Assembly (NCBI GenBank): GCA_039602395.1
Contig: JBCNJP010000017.1
Span: forward strand, 12,922,315-12,986,314
Direction: 5' to 3'
From: Deinandra increscens subsp. villosa
Lineage: Eukaryota > Streptophyta > Magnoliopsida > Asterales > Asteraceae
Length of the DNA stretch: 64,000 bases
The position numbers were made by a program, and so were the translations under genes. Below are positions 21,152 to 34,206 of the stretch, piece by piece; the stretch's first letter is position 1; each line of letters begins with the position of its first letter. The notes under the pieces were generated by a model. The model saw only the letters and a list, made by a program, of their open reading frames with translations. It was not told the DNA's origin and ran no database searches.

Positions 21152-22030
21152 ACATAACCCCATCCCTTGAATCTCCAATTAACCATTTAGCATAGCGTTG
21201 GTGAAATCCATCACCAACCCATCATCAATTCTTCATATAATACCATATTCAAGCAATAATTCAACTAATGCAAGCAATTTCACCACTCTCTTAAGTGGTC
21301 ATTTAGCATGGAGGTTCAAATATGAGAAATTGGTGACTACTTCACAAATTACCACTCAAGATAGAAATTTATGCAACATATAAAGTTTCTAACATCCTAA
21401 GATGCTTAAAACATCAACCAATTTCAGATTGCAAGCCCCTAATTTTCGAGACCTAGCATGCATCATGATGGGGTTTTACTTACTTGATGAGGAATTGAGT
21501 TTGGGAAGATGAAAGCACTTCCAATTCCCATTTTGTACATGAAAATCGCAGCCCCCCACATCCTTGTGCAGAATTTTGGAGTTGGTGAGAGGGTTTGAGA
21601 GGGTGAAGTCGCACCAGGGGGAGGAGACATCGATCTCCAGCCCCCTCTCCTCCTCTTTTGTTTATTACACTTTAGTGTAATTACAATTCTGGCCCCTCCA
21701 CCTTCCATTATTCAAATTTTAAACCACAATGTCATATTTTGTAAAATAAGCCCATGTGGTTTCATATAACACATAATCATAGCAAAGTTAGGGGTTTTAA
21801 CGTTCCATGTTATTTAACAGATACACCCGATTTAAAAGAAAACCGGGATGTTACAATTCCACTCATAGCTTTGAGATTTGTTTAGAATAAATCTCATTTT
21901 ATTTAACTTATCCTTTAAACCCCCTCATGTTCATAACGGGACAAGTCATGAACTAACGTCCCGTCCTATTTATTTACGAATAAAATATTCGTTCGGTTTC
22001 GGGATGTTACAAATCTACCCCCCTTAAAGA

Positions 22031-22050
22031 AGGTTTCGTCCCCGAAACCT
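22031..22050 (-). other. Hairpin beside the polypurine tract
   Basis: AGGTTTCG and CGAAACCT pair perfectly around a 4-base loop. The same hairpin is at 28221-28240. The Tekay element has a hairpin with different but still complementary stem bases at the same place (41468-41486). Confidence 0.75.
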
Positions 22051-23810
22051 ATACCAAGTCTTAGTCACCTAAAGACATTACCCGAGCCTTTATAAGGACT
22101 GCGGTTGAACCAGTAACCTTATATTCAATGGTTACCCTTATAACTCACTTGTGTATATATTTAGGCCCACATATAATATGTATCTGCTATGTCACCTTTT
22201 CTATTTAACCTCGTTACGGACCACTTAATGCCCGCATTTTTATGGCCATTTATGGTCATTCTCTATGTCCCTTGTAATCCTGGGACTTGACCAAACAGTC
22301 TGAGTCGTTACATTTATCAATTCTACTTTAGTCATCATACAACAATTTCATTTCCTGATTTTTACTCGCCCCGTAGGGTAGTACTAGCATAATAATCTTT
22401 TGTTATACATTATCTTCCCCGTTTTACCCGTTTAGGAGTTCACAATCTATAACTCCATGCGTCATTTAGGGTTGAGGTTCTAATGACTAATGTCGTAACC
22501 TTGTTGATCAGAATTTCAAATTTCAAATAATCACCCTCTACGTAAGAGGTTCAAACATTAATGCGATAACATTCGTACCTTAGTGTCATCGCAATCTGCA
22601 TATATAGCTTTCATGTTCATGTTTACCTTGACGATAATCCTAATCGGAATCTCGTCCTCCGGCTTTCCTGCTAGTTGTGTCCTTGTACACTCTTACTGTA
22701 CCTACACATATTTAGCGGTATAACAATATTTGCAAGTGTTTAGCATGTCACTTGCCATTTACCTTTCACATTCGATAATATAGTACATTTTATTGGATGA
22801 TTCCTATGACTCTAAAAGCCATTTATACCATCCCATAATCCTTTTTAGGATTACACCATCCCACCTATTACCATTCGATGTGTCGTACATTAATAAATTC
22901 TAGGCTTATGTACTAGCCTTTAACATTTACCGATTTGATTATGATTTCTTTGAATCACTTACACATTAATATACACGTTTTAATCAACCAGGGTTATTGT
23001 TTATGACCCTCGGTCACAATAATTCCCCATATTTTAATGGTCAAATTTTAAGATGGCCTATTTGCCATTTATTCCAAATTTTACTACATCCTTGGCCTTA
23101 TTTCGTAGTTCATGCTACGAATCCCTTAGCCCGTTTACCCCATCCTATTGACGAGGCTTCTAAGACCCCATCACATTCACGAGGTCTTTTACATTCAGTT
23201 TGTATAAATATGAACTGAGATTACTTACATATCCTCCTTAGTGCGTATTCGGGAACGGTCGCCTCTAGCGCCCTCCCGACTTTTATGGGCGCCTATGCTT
23301 GTGGGTCATACTCGCGTAGTTGGTTCAATCACCCACCTAACAGCTTCATTTCTGTTAGTCCTACAATTTACATAAAAAAACCCACGGATTTGATCTTATG
23401 GGTTTCCCTTGCTTTCAAACAAGGTCAACCATTTACCCTTTACCTGGTAAGGCTACCTTTTGAAGGTTTACGGGTTTTCTAAAGTAAGCCTTAACCCGTT
23501 TTCATTTTATATATTTATTAAATTCTCAACTTGGGTCATAACCCAATTCATCTAAGAATTGATCACATTATGTAACTTGATATCATTTAATCATCCATGA
23601 TATCGTATACTAAACGTGGTTTAACCACCTTGACAAGCTCCTCAATTAAAAGCATATGACCATTTTGACTTATTAGTCCCCTGGTCACTTGTTACTCTTT
23701 CACTTATAAGGTTCAACCTTTGTGCGTCTTATGATGTCTCAATTGCAACCTTGTTTCAAATTAGCGACTTTAGTAATTACCGCTTTCGGTATATGGGTTT
23801 CACGGCTTCT

Positions 23811-24380
23811 GAAAAGTCATTCGTCACCAATTTCTATTTTCTTTACGTTGGCTTCACGACTCCTGTAGTGTCGTTCGTCACCAGTTTCCATTTTCTGTTT
23901 ATTGGCTTCACGGCTCCTATAGAGTCGTTCGTCACCAATTTCTATTTTCTTTACGTTGGCTTCACGACTCCTATAGTGTCGTTCGTCACCAGTTTCCATT
24001 TTCTGTTTATTGGCTTCACGGCTCCTATAGAGTCGTTCGTCACCAATTTCTATTTTCTTTACGTTGGCTTCACGACTCCTATAGTGTCGTTCGTCACCAG
24101 TTTCCATTTTCTGTTTATTGGCTTCACGGCTCCTATAGAGTCGTTCGTCACCAATTTCTATTTTCTTTACGTTGGCTTCACGACTCCTATAGTGTCGTTC
24201 GTCACCAGTTTCCATTTTCTGTTTATTGGCTTCACGGCTCCTATAGAGTCGTTCGTCACCAATTTCTATTTTATTTACGTTGGCTTCACGACTCCTATAG
24301 AGTCGTTCGTCACCAAACTTCTATTTTCTGTTTATTGGCTTCACGGCTCCTATAGAGTCGTTCGTCACCAAATTTCTATA
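23811..24380. repeat. 54-bp tandem repeat array, two alternating variants
   Basis: About ten 54-bp units starting TCGTTCGTCACCA alternate between two variants (CTTTACGTTGGC and CTGTTTATTGGC), giving a 108-bp higher-order unit. As 54 is divisible by three, frames stay open: plus strand repeats of FVTNFYFLYVGFTTPI, minus (sense) strand repeats of GDERHYRSREAN. The open frames are expected from the period and are not evidence of a protein. Copied exactly at 30002-30571. Confidence 0.93.
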
Positions 24381-24693
24381 CGATTTCAATTAAAAGCATG
24401 ACCTCATGGATCTAACCCCTTAATTTAACCAAATTTAGATACATGTGCATGTATTTCTAATTACCAAAGTGTAATTCCAGGTTGGGTAGTCCCACCTGGT
24501 TGTACCTTAGCACGTGCTCCTTATGCATTCGAGTCCGAGCCCAATGCATTTTGAAGTCGCATGTGTCATTACCCATCCACTTGTTCGGAGGCAATTCTCC
24601 TACAAAAATCAAGGTATCAGTATAGACCATATTTATAGCTTTCCTTACCTCAATCAAGGTTACTCCTCATTATCATCATCATTTACACGTTCC

Positions 24694-25152
24694 AAGATAC
24701 AACATTGCCAAATTAAATATCACAATGCTATCTTGTTACCCTTACATCTACTATTTGAGATACAACATTGCACAATTACTTGTCACCATGTTATCTTGTT
24801 ACGCTTACAATTTTCCATTCAAGATACAACAATGCACAATTGACTTGTCACAATGCTATCTTGTTACATTTACAGATACTATTCGAGATACAACATTGCA
24901 CAATTACTTGTCACAACGTTACCTAGTTACACTTTCAATTTTTATTCAAGATCCAACATTGCACAATTACTTGCCACAACGTTACCTAGTTACACTTACA
25001 GTTTTTATTCAAGATACAACATTGCACAGTTACTTGTCGCAACGTTACCTAGTTACACTTACAGATACTATTCGAGATACAACATTGCACAATTACTTGT
25101 CACAATGTTACCTCGTTACACTTTCAACTTTTATTCAAGATATTACACTGCA
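24694..25152. repeat. 63-bp tandem repeat array
   Basis: About seven units of roughly 63 bp carry ATACAACATTGCACAATTAC and GTTACCTAGTTACACTT. Again a multiple of three, so small open frames arise. Units are more diverged from each other than in the 54-bp array. Second copy at 33454-33912. Confidence 0.9.
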
Positions 25153-25431
25153 CTTTAACTCGTTACCATGTCATCTTATTATAACATAATCTCACGGATT
25201 TATAAGAGGTCTTTTGCCTTAGCATTAACCCATTTCTATCTGTCCCTAACATTCACGAAATTCACGGTTCTAGCGCTTACAATCTTCCGTGCTATTCACA
25301 ACTATACCACAATATGCAAACTATTACTCACCTGGATTCCCGATCAAGCTTGAACCGAACACTTTTCCCGTACCTCGAGCTCGGAGTTTGAGTTCAAGCA
25401 CCTTTCGCGTACTTGAATCCCTCAAACCACG

Positions 25432-25443
25432 GCTCTGATACCA
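25432..25443 (-). other. Primer binding site, array internal 1
   Basis: GCTCTGATACCA is the reverse of TGGTATCAGAGC, complementary to the 3' end of initiator tRNA-Met. It lies 3 bases from LTR2, fixing the element's sense as minus. Confidence 0.88.
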
Positions 25444-25446
25444 ACT

Positions 25447-28201
25447 TGTAACACCCGAGTTTCAATTTAGGAAAAATAACGTTAAAACGTTAGCTTAGAA
25501 TTTAGGTCCCAGAAAATTTTCGTTAATTAACGTCATTAAAACGTACGATTCCCCCAAAAAACATGATACTTTGTTTTTAATACAAGTAACTGGTGTTTTA
25601 GCACCATTACAATATACAAAACAACGCCGATGTCAACGGTCTTCGAGTGTTCGGTCCTTGGACTTGCTTGTGGAATCCAGTCCCGCACATCCCCTACCTG
25701 CATTCAGCTTGAACCCATTAGTAATAAACATATTGGAGGCAAGAAACGACATTGAACTAACAAACGAGGACGATTTTCAACATTTTGAACCACCTCCACC
25801 GTAGCTTACGCCAGCCACCGTAAGCTACGGTGGTCCTGGCTAGGCTACGGTGGCCAGGTGCTGTGGTACGGTGGGGTTTCTCATCAGGGGCCACCGTAAG
25901 CTACGGTGGCACCATAAGCTACGGTGGCACCTGGTGGAACACCCCCCTTTTTCTTGCCCTTTCGCATCCGAAATCTATCCGGGGTAACCCCCAAGCATTC
26001 CTTTCGAACCTGCAATGTAACGCGAGTCTAACAACACGATTCTTACGGCAATTACCAATGTCAAAACATATAACCCATTAGACCACCCAACGGGTCTAAC
26101 TCAACTACATTATATACATATTTATACATACGTTTTAGTTACCAAAATTCTTTTTATCGACCCATTGGTCACCATCGATGCTTTGGGCCAACGCATGAGG
26201 ATTCGATAATCCTTAAGGCCTCAACATCGCTTGGTGTTCTAATTGGACAACTATAGGTTTAGCAATCATCCTTATGGACCAACTTGTTAAACCATTATCC
26301 TTTAGGTGCATCAACGTTTTACCATATGCAATCCCTTGTCAAGGCATGACTACTACAAGTCATTTTACCACCTCGAGTATGCACTTAATAACGAGAACCT
26401 AGCCAATTCAACGACCACTTGTCCAACATAATTCATATGAATATAACATGTAGGAATACGTTACAAGACCATTCCTAAAATTTCACAATTAATGTGGTTC
26501 ACATAATTCCTTTAGTTGACAACTAAAACTTGGTTCATCACCTTGATTCATTTGAGTTTTTACACATTAGCCCGCTTGACCCGTTAACATGAATCCTAAT
26601 ATTCATATTTCCTACCATTAGCGTATCATAGAGATTTCTAAATCCGCTTAACCTCCAAATAACAAGTTATAGCATGATTGTGGTTTTCTACATGCTATTT
26701 AGCCCCCATGTATCCATACCGTACAAGATTCAACATCATACATCTAAGATGTCATAATGTAACCTTGTTTAGGCACATCATCAATTAGCTAGATTTTGAC
26801 TCTTCTTAACATATTCATACCTTTCCGACTTGAACAAGTTTAACACTTCACTCGTCAAGTTGCATTACATAACATTATAACCATAATGGGCAATAAAGTA
26901 AATGTGTAACATAACATAAATGTTACCTCGTGAGCTCTAACCATCTTTACCGGGTTTATCGTGTGTCCTTCGGCTTGGTTGCTTGACGTGGACTTAATTC
27001 TTGTTAGATACACATGACACCGTCAACCATGATCCTCTATATCACATTTGTCATGTTTTAGTACTTGATTCAATTAAGTACACTTTACATCTAACTTTTA
27101 TATCAACTACACATTAACCATACAATATGGCTCAACTCTTTCACATGTTAATAAGCCTTATGTCCATGAAGTTTCTAAGGCATCTAACATGATTTCCATA
27201 TGTCACGATTATAAATTTTAGCACTTGAAACATCAAGATATATCAAGGCTTCACATTTGGCGTTCGTTTGAAACCATATACTAACTAGAAACCCATTTAG
27301 GCATTTTATCAAGCACTTGGTGTGCATATATATATGCACACACATAACCCCATCCCTTGAATCTCCAATTAACCATTTAGCATAGCGTTGGTGAAATCCA
27401 TCACCAACCCATCATCAATTCTTCATATAATACCATATTCAAGCAATAATTCAACTAATGCAAGCAATTTCACCACTCTCTTAAGTGGTCATTTAGCATG
27501 GAGGTTCAAATATGAGAAATTGGTGACTACTTCACCAATTACCACTCAAGATAGAAATTTATGCAACATATAAAGTTTCTAACATCCTAAGATGCTTAAA
27601 ACATCAACCAATTTCAGATTGCAAGCCCCTAATTTTCGAGACCTAGCATGCATCATGATGGGGTTTTACTTACTTGATGAGGAATTGAGTTTGGGAAGAT
27701 GAAAGCACTTCCAATTCCCATTTTGTACATGAAAATCGCAGCCCCCCACATCCTTGTGCAGAATTTTGGAGTTGGTGAGAGGGTTTGAGAGGGTGAAGTC
27801 GCACCAGGGGGAGGAGACATCGATCTCCAGCCCCCTCTCCTCCTCTTTTGTTTATTACACTTTAGTGTAATTACAATTCTGGCCCCTCCACCTTCCATTA
27901 TTCAAATTTTAAACCACAATGTCATATTTTGTAAAATAAGCCCATGTGGTTTCATATAACACATAATCATAGCAAAGTTAGGGGTTTTAACGTTCCATGT
28001 TATTTAACAGATACACCCGATTTAAAAGAAAACCGGGATGTTACAATTCCACTCATAGCTTTGAGATTTGTTTAGAATAAATCTCATTTTATTTAACTTA
28101 TCCTTTAAACCCCCTCATGTTCATAACGGGACAAGTCATGAACTAACGTCCCGTCCTATTTATTTACGAATAAAATATTCGTTCGGTTTCGGGATGTTAC
28201 A
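25447..28201 (-). repeat. LTR 2 of the array (shared middle LTR)
   Basis: 2755 bp. By eye one unique base against LTRs 1 and 3 (ATATACAAAACAACG near 25613). It serves as 5' LTR of the left unit and 3' LTR of the right unit, flanked by internal sequence on both sides, with no target duplication. Confidence 0.92.
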
Positions 28202-30001
28202 AATCTACCCCCCTTAAAGAAGGTTTCGTCCCCGAAACCTATACCAAGTCTTAGTCACCTAAAGACATTACCCGAGCCTTTATAAGGACTGCGGTTGAAC
28301 CAGTAACCTTATATTCAATGGTTACCCTTATAACTCACTTGTGTATATATTTAGGCCCACATATAATATGTATCTGCTATGTCACCTTTTCTATTTAACC
28401 TCGTTACGGACCACTTAATGCCCGCATTTTTATGGCCATTTATGGTCATTCTCTATGTCCCTTGTAATCCTGGGACTTGACCAAAACAGTCTGAGTCGTT
28501 ACATTTATCAATTCTACTTTAGTCATCATACAACAATTTCATTTCCTGATTTTTACTCGCCCCGTAGGGTAGTACTAGCATAATAATCTTTTGTTATACA
28601 TTATCTTCCCCATTTTACCCGTTTAGGAGTTCACAATCTATAACTCCATGCGTCATTAAGGGTTGAGGTTCTAATGACTAATGTCGTAACCTTGTTGATC
28701 AGAATTTCAAATTTCAAATAATCACCCTCTACGTAAGAGGTTCAAACATTAATGCGATAACATTCGTACCTTAGTGTCATCGCAATCTGCATATATAGCT
28801 TTCATGTTCATGTTTACCTTGACGATAATCCTAATCGGAATCTCGTCCTCCGGCTTTCCTGCTAGTTGTGTCCTTGTACACTCTTACTGTACCTACACAT
28901 ATTTAGCGGTATAACAATATTTGCAAGTGTTTAGCATGTCACTTGCCATTTACCTTTCACATTCGATAATATAGTACATTTTATTGGATGATTCCTATGA
29001 CTCTAAAAGCCATTTATACCATCCCATAATCCTTTTTAGGATTACACCATCCCACCTATTACCATTCGATGTGTCGTACATTAATAAATTCTAGGCTTAT
29101 GTACTAGCCTTTAACATTTACCGATTTGATTATGATTTCTTTGAATCACTTACACATTAATATACACGTTTTAATCAACCAGGGTTATTGTTTATGACCC
29201 TCGGTCACAATAATTCCCCATATTTTAATGGTCAAATTTTAAGATGGCCTATTTGCCATTTATTCCAAATTTTACTACATCCTTGGCCTTATTTCGTAGT
29301 TCATGCTACGAATCCCTTAGCCCGTTTACCCCATCCTATTGACGAGGCTTCTAAGACCCCATCACATTCACGAGGTCTTTTACATTCAGTTTGTATAAAT
29401 ATGAACTGAGATTACTTACATATCCTCCTTAGTGCGTATTCGGGAACGGTCGCCTCTAGCGCCCTCCCGACTTTTATGGGCGCCTATGCTTGTGGGTCAT
29501 ACTCGCGTAGTTGGTTCAATCACCCACCTAACAGCTTCATTTCTGTTAGTCCTACAATTTACATAAAAAAACCCACGGATTTGATCTTATGGGTTTCCCT
29601 TGCTTTCAAACAAGGTCAACCATTTACCCTTTACCTGGTAAGGCTACCTTTTGAAGGTTTACGGGTTTTCTAAAGTAAGCCTTAACCCGTTTTCATTTTA
29701 TATATTTATTAAATTCTCAACTTGGGTCATAACCCAATTCATCTAAGAATTGATCACATTATGTAACTTGATATCATTTAATCATCCATGATATCGTATA
29801 CTAAACGTGGTTTAACCACCTTGACAAGCTCCTCAATTAAAAGCATATGACCATTTTGACTTATTAGTCCCCTGGTCACTTGTTACTCTTTCACTTATAA
29901 GGTTCAACCTTTGTGCGTCTTATGATGTCTCAATTGCAACCTTGTTTCAAATTAGCGACTTTAGTAATTACCGCTTTCGGTATATGGGTTTCACGGCTTC
30001 T

Positions 30002-30571
30002 GAAAAGTCATTCGTCACCAATTTCTATTTTCTTTACGTTGGCTTCACGACTCCTGTAGTGTCGTTCGTCACCAGTTTCCATTTTCTGTTTATTGGCTTC
30101 ACGGCTCCTATAGAGTCGTTCGTCACCAATTTCTATTTTCTTTACGTTGGCTTCACGACTCCTATAGTGTCGTTCGTCACCAGTTTCCATTTTCTGTTTA
30201 TTGGCTTCACGGCTCCTATAGAGTCGTTCGTCACCAATTTCTATTTTCTTTACGTTGGCTTCACGACTCCTATAGTGTCGTTCGTCACCAGTTTCCATTT
30301 TCTGTTTATTGGCTTCACGGCTCCTATAGAGTCGTTCGTCACCAATTTCTATTTTCTTTACGTTGGCTTCACGACTCCTATAGTGTCGTTCGTCACCAGT
30401 TTCCATTTTCTGTTTATTGGCTTCACGGCTCCTATAGAGTCGTTCGTCACCAATTTCTATTTTATTTACGTTGGCTTCACGACTCCTATAGAGTCGTTCG
30501 TCACCAAACTTCTATTTTCTGTTTATTGGCTTCACGGCTCCTATAGAGTCGTTCGTCACCAAATTTCTATA
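30002..30571. repeat. 54-bp tandem array, second copy
   Basis: Matches 23811-24380 with no difference noticed, including the unit order, so the array was not reshuffled after the element was duplicated. Confidence 0.92.
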
Positions 30572-31040
30572 CGATTTCAATTAAAAGCATGACCTCATGG
30601 ATCTAACCCCTTAATTTAACCAAATTTAGATACATGTGCATGTATTTCTAATTACCAAAGTGTAATTCCAGGTTGGGTAGTCCCACCTGGTTGTACCTTA
30701 GCACGTGCTCCTTATGCATTCGAGTCCGAGCCCAATGCATTTTGAAGTCGCATGTGTCATTACCCATCCACTTGTTCGGAGGCAATTCTGTGACACCCGA
30801 GAATTTCAAGGTTAACTTCCGTTAGACAAACCCGTTAGTTACGTTATAAGTGTTAAACTAGTAACTAATGCATAACTAGGCCGAATACGCCCACGACCTT
30901 TGGTTGATCGCCGAACCCGCCCATATGTGTTATGTGTTCATCATTGATTGTCTTTATGTGCAATGTGATTTAGAATACATGACTTATTATTATGAATAAC
31001 ATGATTAATTGTAAATACTTGATTATGTGAAAACATGCCC

Positions 31041-31170
31041 TTTTTGGTCGCCAGCGAAACTACCGGGCGAAACTATAGTGTCGCCCGGTAGCCAGCTAAG
31101 ACAATCCAATACCACGAGACCAGAGCTAGTTTCGCCTGGCCAGCGAAACTGCCAGCGAAACTGGCTCCTG
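31041..31170 (+). promoter_or_regulatory. GCGAAACT cluster upstream of the LTR TATA box
   Basis: Five GCGAAACT octamers, one inverted, plus the foldback TACCGGGCGA...TCGCCCGGTA, lie in 130 bp just before the TATA box at 31172. A repeated motif at this position looks like a promoter element; the binding factor is unknown. Confidence 0.55.
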
Positions 31171-31171
31171 A

Positions 31172-31179
31172 TATAAATA
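31172..31179 (+). promoter_or_regulatory. LTR TATA box
   Basis: TATAAATA, followed within about 100 bp by an A-rich leader with ACACACACAC. The full-length element has the same box (on the minus strand) at 49110-49117 and 41062-41069. Confidence 0.62.
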
Positions 31180-31669
31180 AACTTAATAAACCCTAAGTAG
31201 CCTCATTTGCCACATCTCACAACAAACACACACACACTCTTTTCTCCTGGAGATTCTGGTCAGCCAAGAAACCATCAAGAACCATCATCTCAGCTTTGAG
31301 ACAACACCCATTTGGATCCTAGATCAAATCGTGAGTCCCAAAAACCTTTATTTATGTGCTTTCTTTGGGTTTTCTTAAAAAGTATGCTCAAACCTTCATG
31401 ATATTGCTTGATCTCTTAATATGTTGTCTAGGGATGCTAGTTTTACCATAAAGTCAGAAACTTTACGTTTAAAAACAAACCATGATGATGATTTATGCAA
31501 TTTTGGTCATTTTAGGGTTTAGAAGTGCTTTTTGGTGATTTGATGACAAAATGCATGATAGACGTGTTAAAGTTGCTTGATTTATGTTGGTAAATGCCTA
31601 TGGATGCTAGATAATGAATTGCATGTATGATCAGAAGCTGTTAGGTTGATTTTTAGGCAAATCCGTATG

Positions 31670-31990
31670 TTTTTCGCGACCAGCGAAACTGTGTGTTCTC
31701 TGGGCGAAACTAAGTAGCGAAATTATATCACCTTCCAGCGACACTGACCAGCGAAACTATAGTGTCGCCGGGTAACCTGACCAGACCAGCTCGAGCGAAA
31801 CTATCGAGCGAAATACCTGAACGAAAGTTCAAACCAGTTTCTCTGCGAAACTAGGCTAGCGAAACTGCGTCAGCAGTTTCGGGCGAAACTAGCCTAGCGA
31901 AACTGTGTCACCGGGCATTGCCTAGCGAAAGTGCTGCCCGTGCACCTAGCGAAACTGCCTAGCGAAACTATGCTAGCGAAACTAAGACTT
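31670..31990 (+). repeat. Second GCGAAACT cluster in the LTR
   Basis: Eleven exact GCGAAACT copies plus single-base variants (GCGAAATT, GCGACACT, GCGAAAGT) occur in about 310 bp downstream of the TATA box, spaced irregularly by 10-40 bp. The equivalent clusters in the full-length element are near 40260-40570 and 48308-48620, inverted. Confidence 0.85.
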
Positions 31991-33453
31991 GACCTAAAAA
32001 AACCAAACTTGTGAAATTTGCTTAAGTGTTATGCCATGACTTACATGACTATGCCCTGATGAAACATGTGTGATATCTGATTTATATGAACCCTTGTTTA
32101 TGATCAACCATTGGTGTCGTGCGTCGGTATGTCGAGTCATAGTTTCAACGTGCTATGTTATGGGCCATAGTGACGTTAAGTAAAGATTAGACACGAAACT
32201 AATACTTAAGACCTAAACGTGTTCTAGGTCCTCGTTAAACAACATACTTGGATACTTAGCAAGTGTAGCAATGCAACCCAAGGTGAGTGTCACTAACCCG
32301 CTTACCGTGAGTCCGTTTGGGCCACACCGAATAACTTAACGAAAAACAATGCTGATAAACTCGAGAGTGCTAGGCACCTCACTGATAAACTTGAGAACTC
32401 GGGATGCTCGGCACCCACTTGATGAACTGAAGTGTTTTATGGGAAACACTTGTGAACTGTGAACAAACTATTTTTCCGAAACAAAACTGAAAACGTTTTA
32501 ATATGGCTAGTGTAGGTTAAAGTCTAAACCATATGATATCACATGTTTTCTAAGGATGCCTTATAACTTAAAAGTCCTCAACTTAAATTGTGCCATTAAT
32601 TTGTGAAAGCGAGGGGATGTTGGGTAGATCTACTGGAGTTTGACAAACTCCGCCCCGTGGCACGGGGAGTGCACGGAGGAACAATATCAGCCTATTTGAC
32701 CGTAGTCCCGGGGAGGACACGGGGGAGGCAAAAACCGCGATGACTATGTCCGCACTGTACGGGATGGCTCGGCCCCCACAAAATAAGTCAGCTTTGGTAC
32801 AAACTTCCTTAGAGCATGGAACAACGGATTAGCTACCCGCGATATCGGTTGAGTCCTTTAACTTTACGGAACTAGTACATACCCGATGACGTGGTCACGG
32901 ACAAACCATTTATAAACTGAGAATTAATTACGAGCATTGCTTTTCATAAATAAATAACTTGTAAGTATACCTTGACTCGAATTATGATTACGAGACCGGG
33001 CCAATGCATGACAAGCCCACTGTGAACTCACCAACCGTTAGGTTGACACTTGCGTGGTTTAAACTTTTGCAGATCGCTAAGGAGTATCCGCTGGAGGTTG
33101 GCATGGCACGAGAAGATGTTTATTTCTGTTTAAAACTTAACTTGGGAATTTTAAAACAATGTTTATGTAAAGCACGTGGTTAGTGCTAAGACAATGTTTT
33201 ATTCCGCTGCGTTGTATTTAAGACTTTACTTTATAACGTGTATTTGAACTAACCCTGATTCGTTTAGTAATTGTAACTATGGTTGTGGATCCTGGTCTAG
33301 TCGCGCCCCTTAACGGTATAAACTCCGTTAGTGGTAAATTGGGGGTGTGACAAATTCTCCTACAAAAATCAAGGTATCAGTATAGACCATATTTATAGCT
33401 TTCCTTACCTCAATCAAGGTTACTCCTCATTATCATCATCATTTACACGTTCC

Positions 33454-33912
33454 AAGATACAACATTGCCAAATTAAATATCACAATGCTATCTTGTTACC
33501 CTTACATCTACTATTTGAGATACAACATTGCACAATTACTTGTCACCATGTTATCTTGTTACGCTTACAATTTTCCATTCAAGATACAACAATGCACAAT
33601 TGACTTGTCACAATGCTATCTTGTTACATTTACAGATACTATTCGAGATACAACATTGCACAATTACTTGTCACAACGTTACCTAGTTACACTTTCAATT
33701 TTTATTCAAGATCCAACATTGCACAATTACTTGTCACAACGTTACCTAGTTACACTTACAGTTTTTATTCAAGATACAACATTGCACAGTTACTTGTCGC
33801 AACGTTACCTAGTTACACTTACAGATACTATTCGAGATACAACATTGCACAATTACTTGTCACAATGTTACCTCGTTACACTTTCAACTTTTATTCAAGA
33901 TATTACACTGCA
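33454..33912. repeat. 63-bp tandem array, second copy
   Basis: As 24694-25152 with one noticed difference (CTTGTCACAACG in place of CTTGCCACAACG). Confidence 0.9.
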
Positions 33913-34206
33913 CTTTAACTCGTTACCATGTCATATTATTATAAAATAATCTCACGGATTTATAAGAGGTCTTTTGCCTTAGCATTAACCCATTTCTATC
34001 TGTCCCTAACATTCACGAAATTCACGGTTCTAGCGCTTACAATCTTCCGTGCTATTCACAACTATTCCACAATATGCAAACTATTACTCACCTGGATTCC
34101 CGATCAAGCTTGAACCGAACACTTTTCCCGTACCTCGAGCTCGGAGTTTGAGTTCAAGCACCTTTCGCGTACTTGAATCCCTCAAACCACGGCTCTGATA
34201 CCAACT

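Larger units (their letters stand above)
19257..22011 (-). repeat. LTR 1 of the array (3' LTR in sense)
   Basis: 2755 bp, TG...CA. Unique bases by eye: T in TGTCATGATTA near 21027 and A in TTCACAAATTACC near 21345; otherwise as LTRs 2 and 3. Contains a palindrome cluster at 19607-19745 and a TATA-like stretch at 21136-21151. Confidence 0.92.
22012..25446 (-). mobile_element. Internal region 1 of the array (3435 bp, no gag-pol)
   Basis: Runs from the polypurine tract (22012-22030) to the primer site (25432-25443). No reverse transcriptase, integrase or capsid motif is seen in any frame. It contains a hairpin next to the polypurine tract (22031-22050), a 54-bp tandem array (23811-24380) and a 63-bp tandem array (24694-25152). 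Small open frames at 22997-23482 are short and unsupported. Confidence 0.9.
30789..33352 (+). mobile_element. Solo LTR of the Tekay-type family (2564 bp)
   Basis: TGTGACACCCGAG...GGGGGTGTGACA with AATTC duplicated at 30784-30788 and 33353-33357; internal copy 1 has the uninterrupted site near 24597. No internal sequence or second LTR, so it is the product of LTR-LTR recombination. It is the same family as the LTRs at 38883 and 46936 (which read in minus orientation) but clearly diverged from them. Confidence 0.93.
28202..34206 (-). mobile_element. Internal region 2 of the array, split by a solo LTR
   Basis: Without the inserted solo LTR and its duplicated AATTC, it is 3436 bp and differs from internal 1 at about seven places by eye (for example an extra A near 28485 and TTGTCACAACG near 33730). 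It repeats the hairpin, both tandem arrays and the primer site (34192-34203). Confidence 0.92.

Noticed and set aside
21463..21708. 81-codon minus-strand frame in each LTR
   Set aside because: It is in the sense direction but short, GC-rich and without known motifs; kept identical by LTR copying.
23751..24401. 216-codon membrane-like repeat protein (also at 29942-30592)
   Set aside because: Antisense to the element; the frame is open because the repeat period is 54.
23811..25152. CRISPR-like regular repeats
   Set aside because: Head-to-tail tandem repeats without unique spacers, inside a plant LTR retrotransposon.
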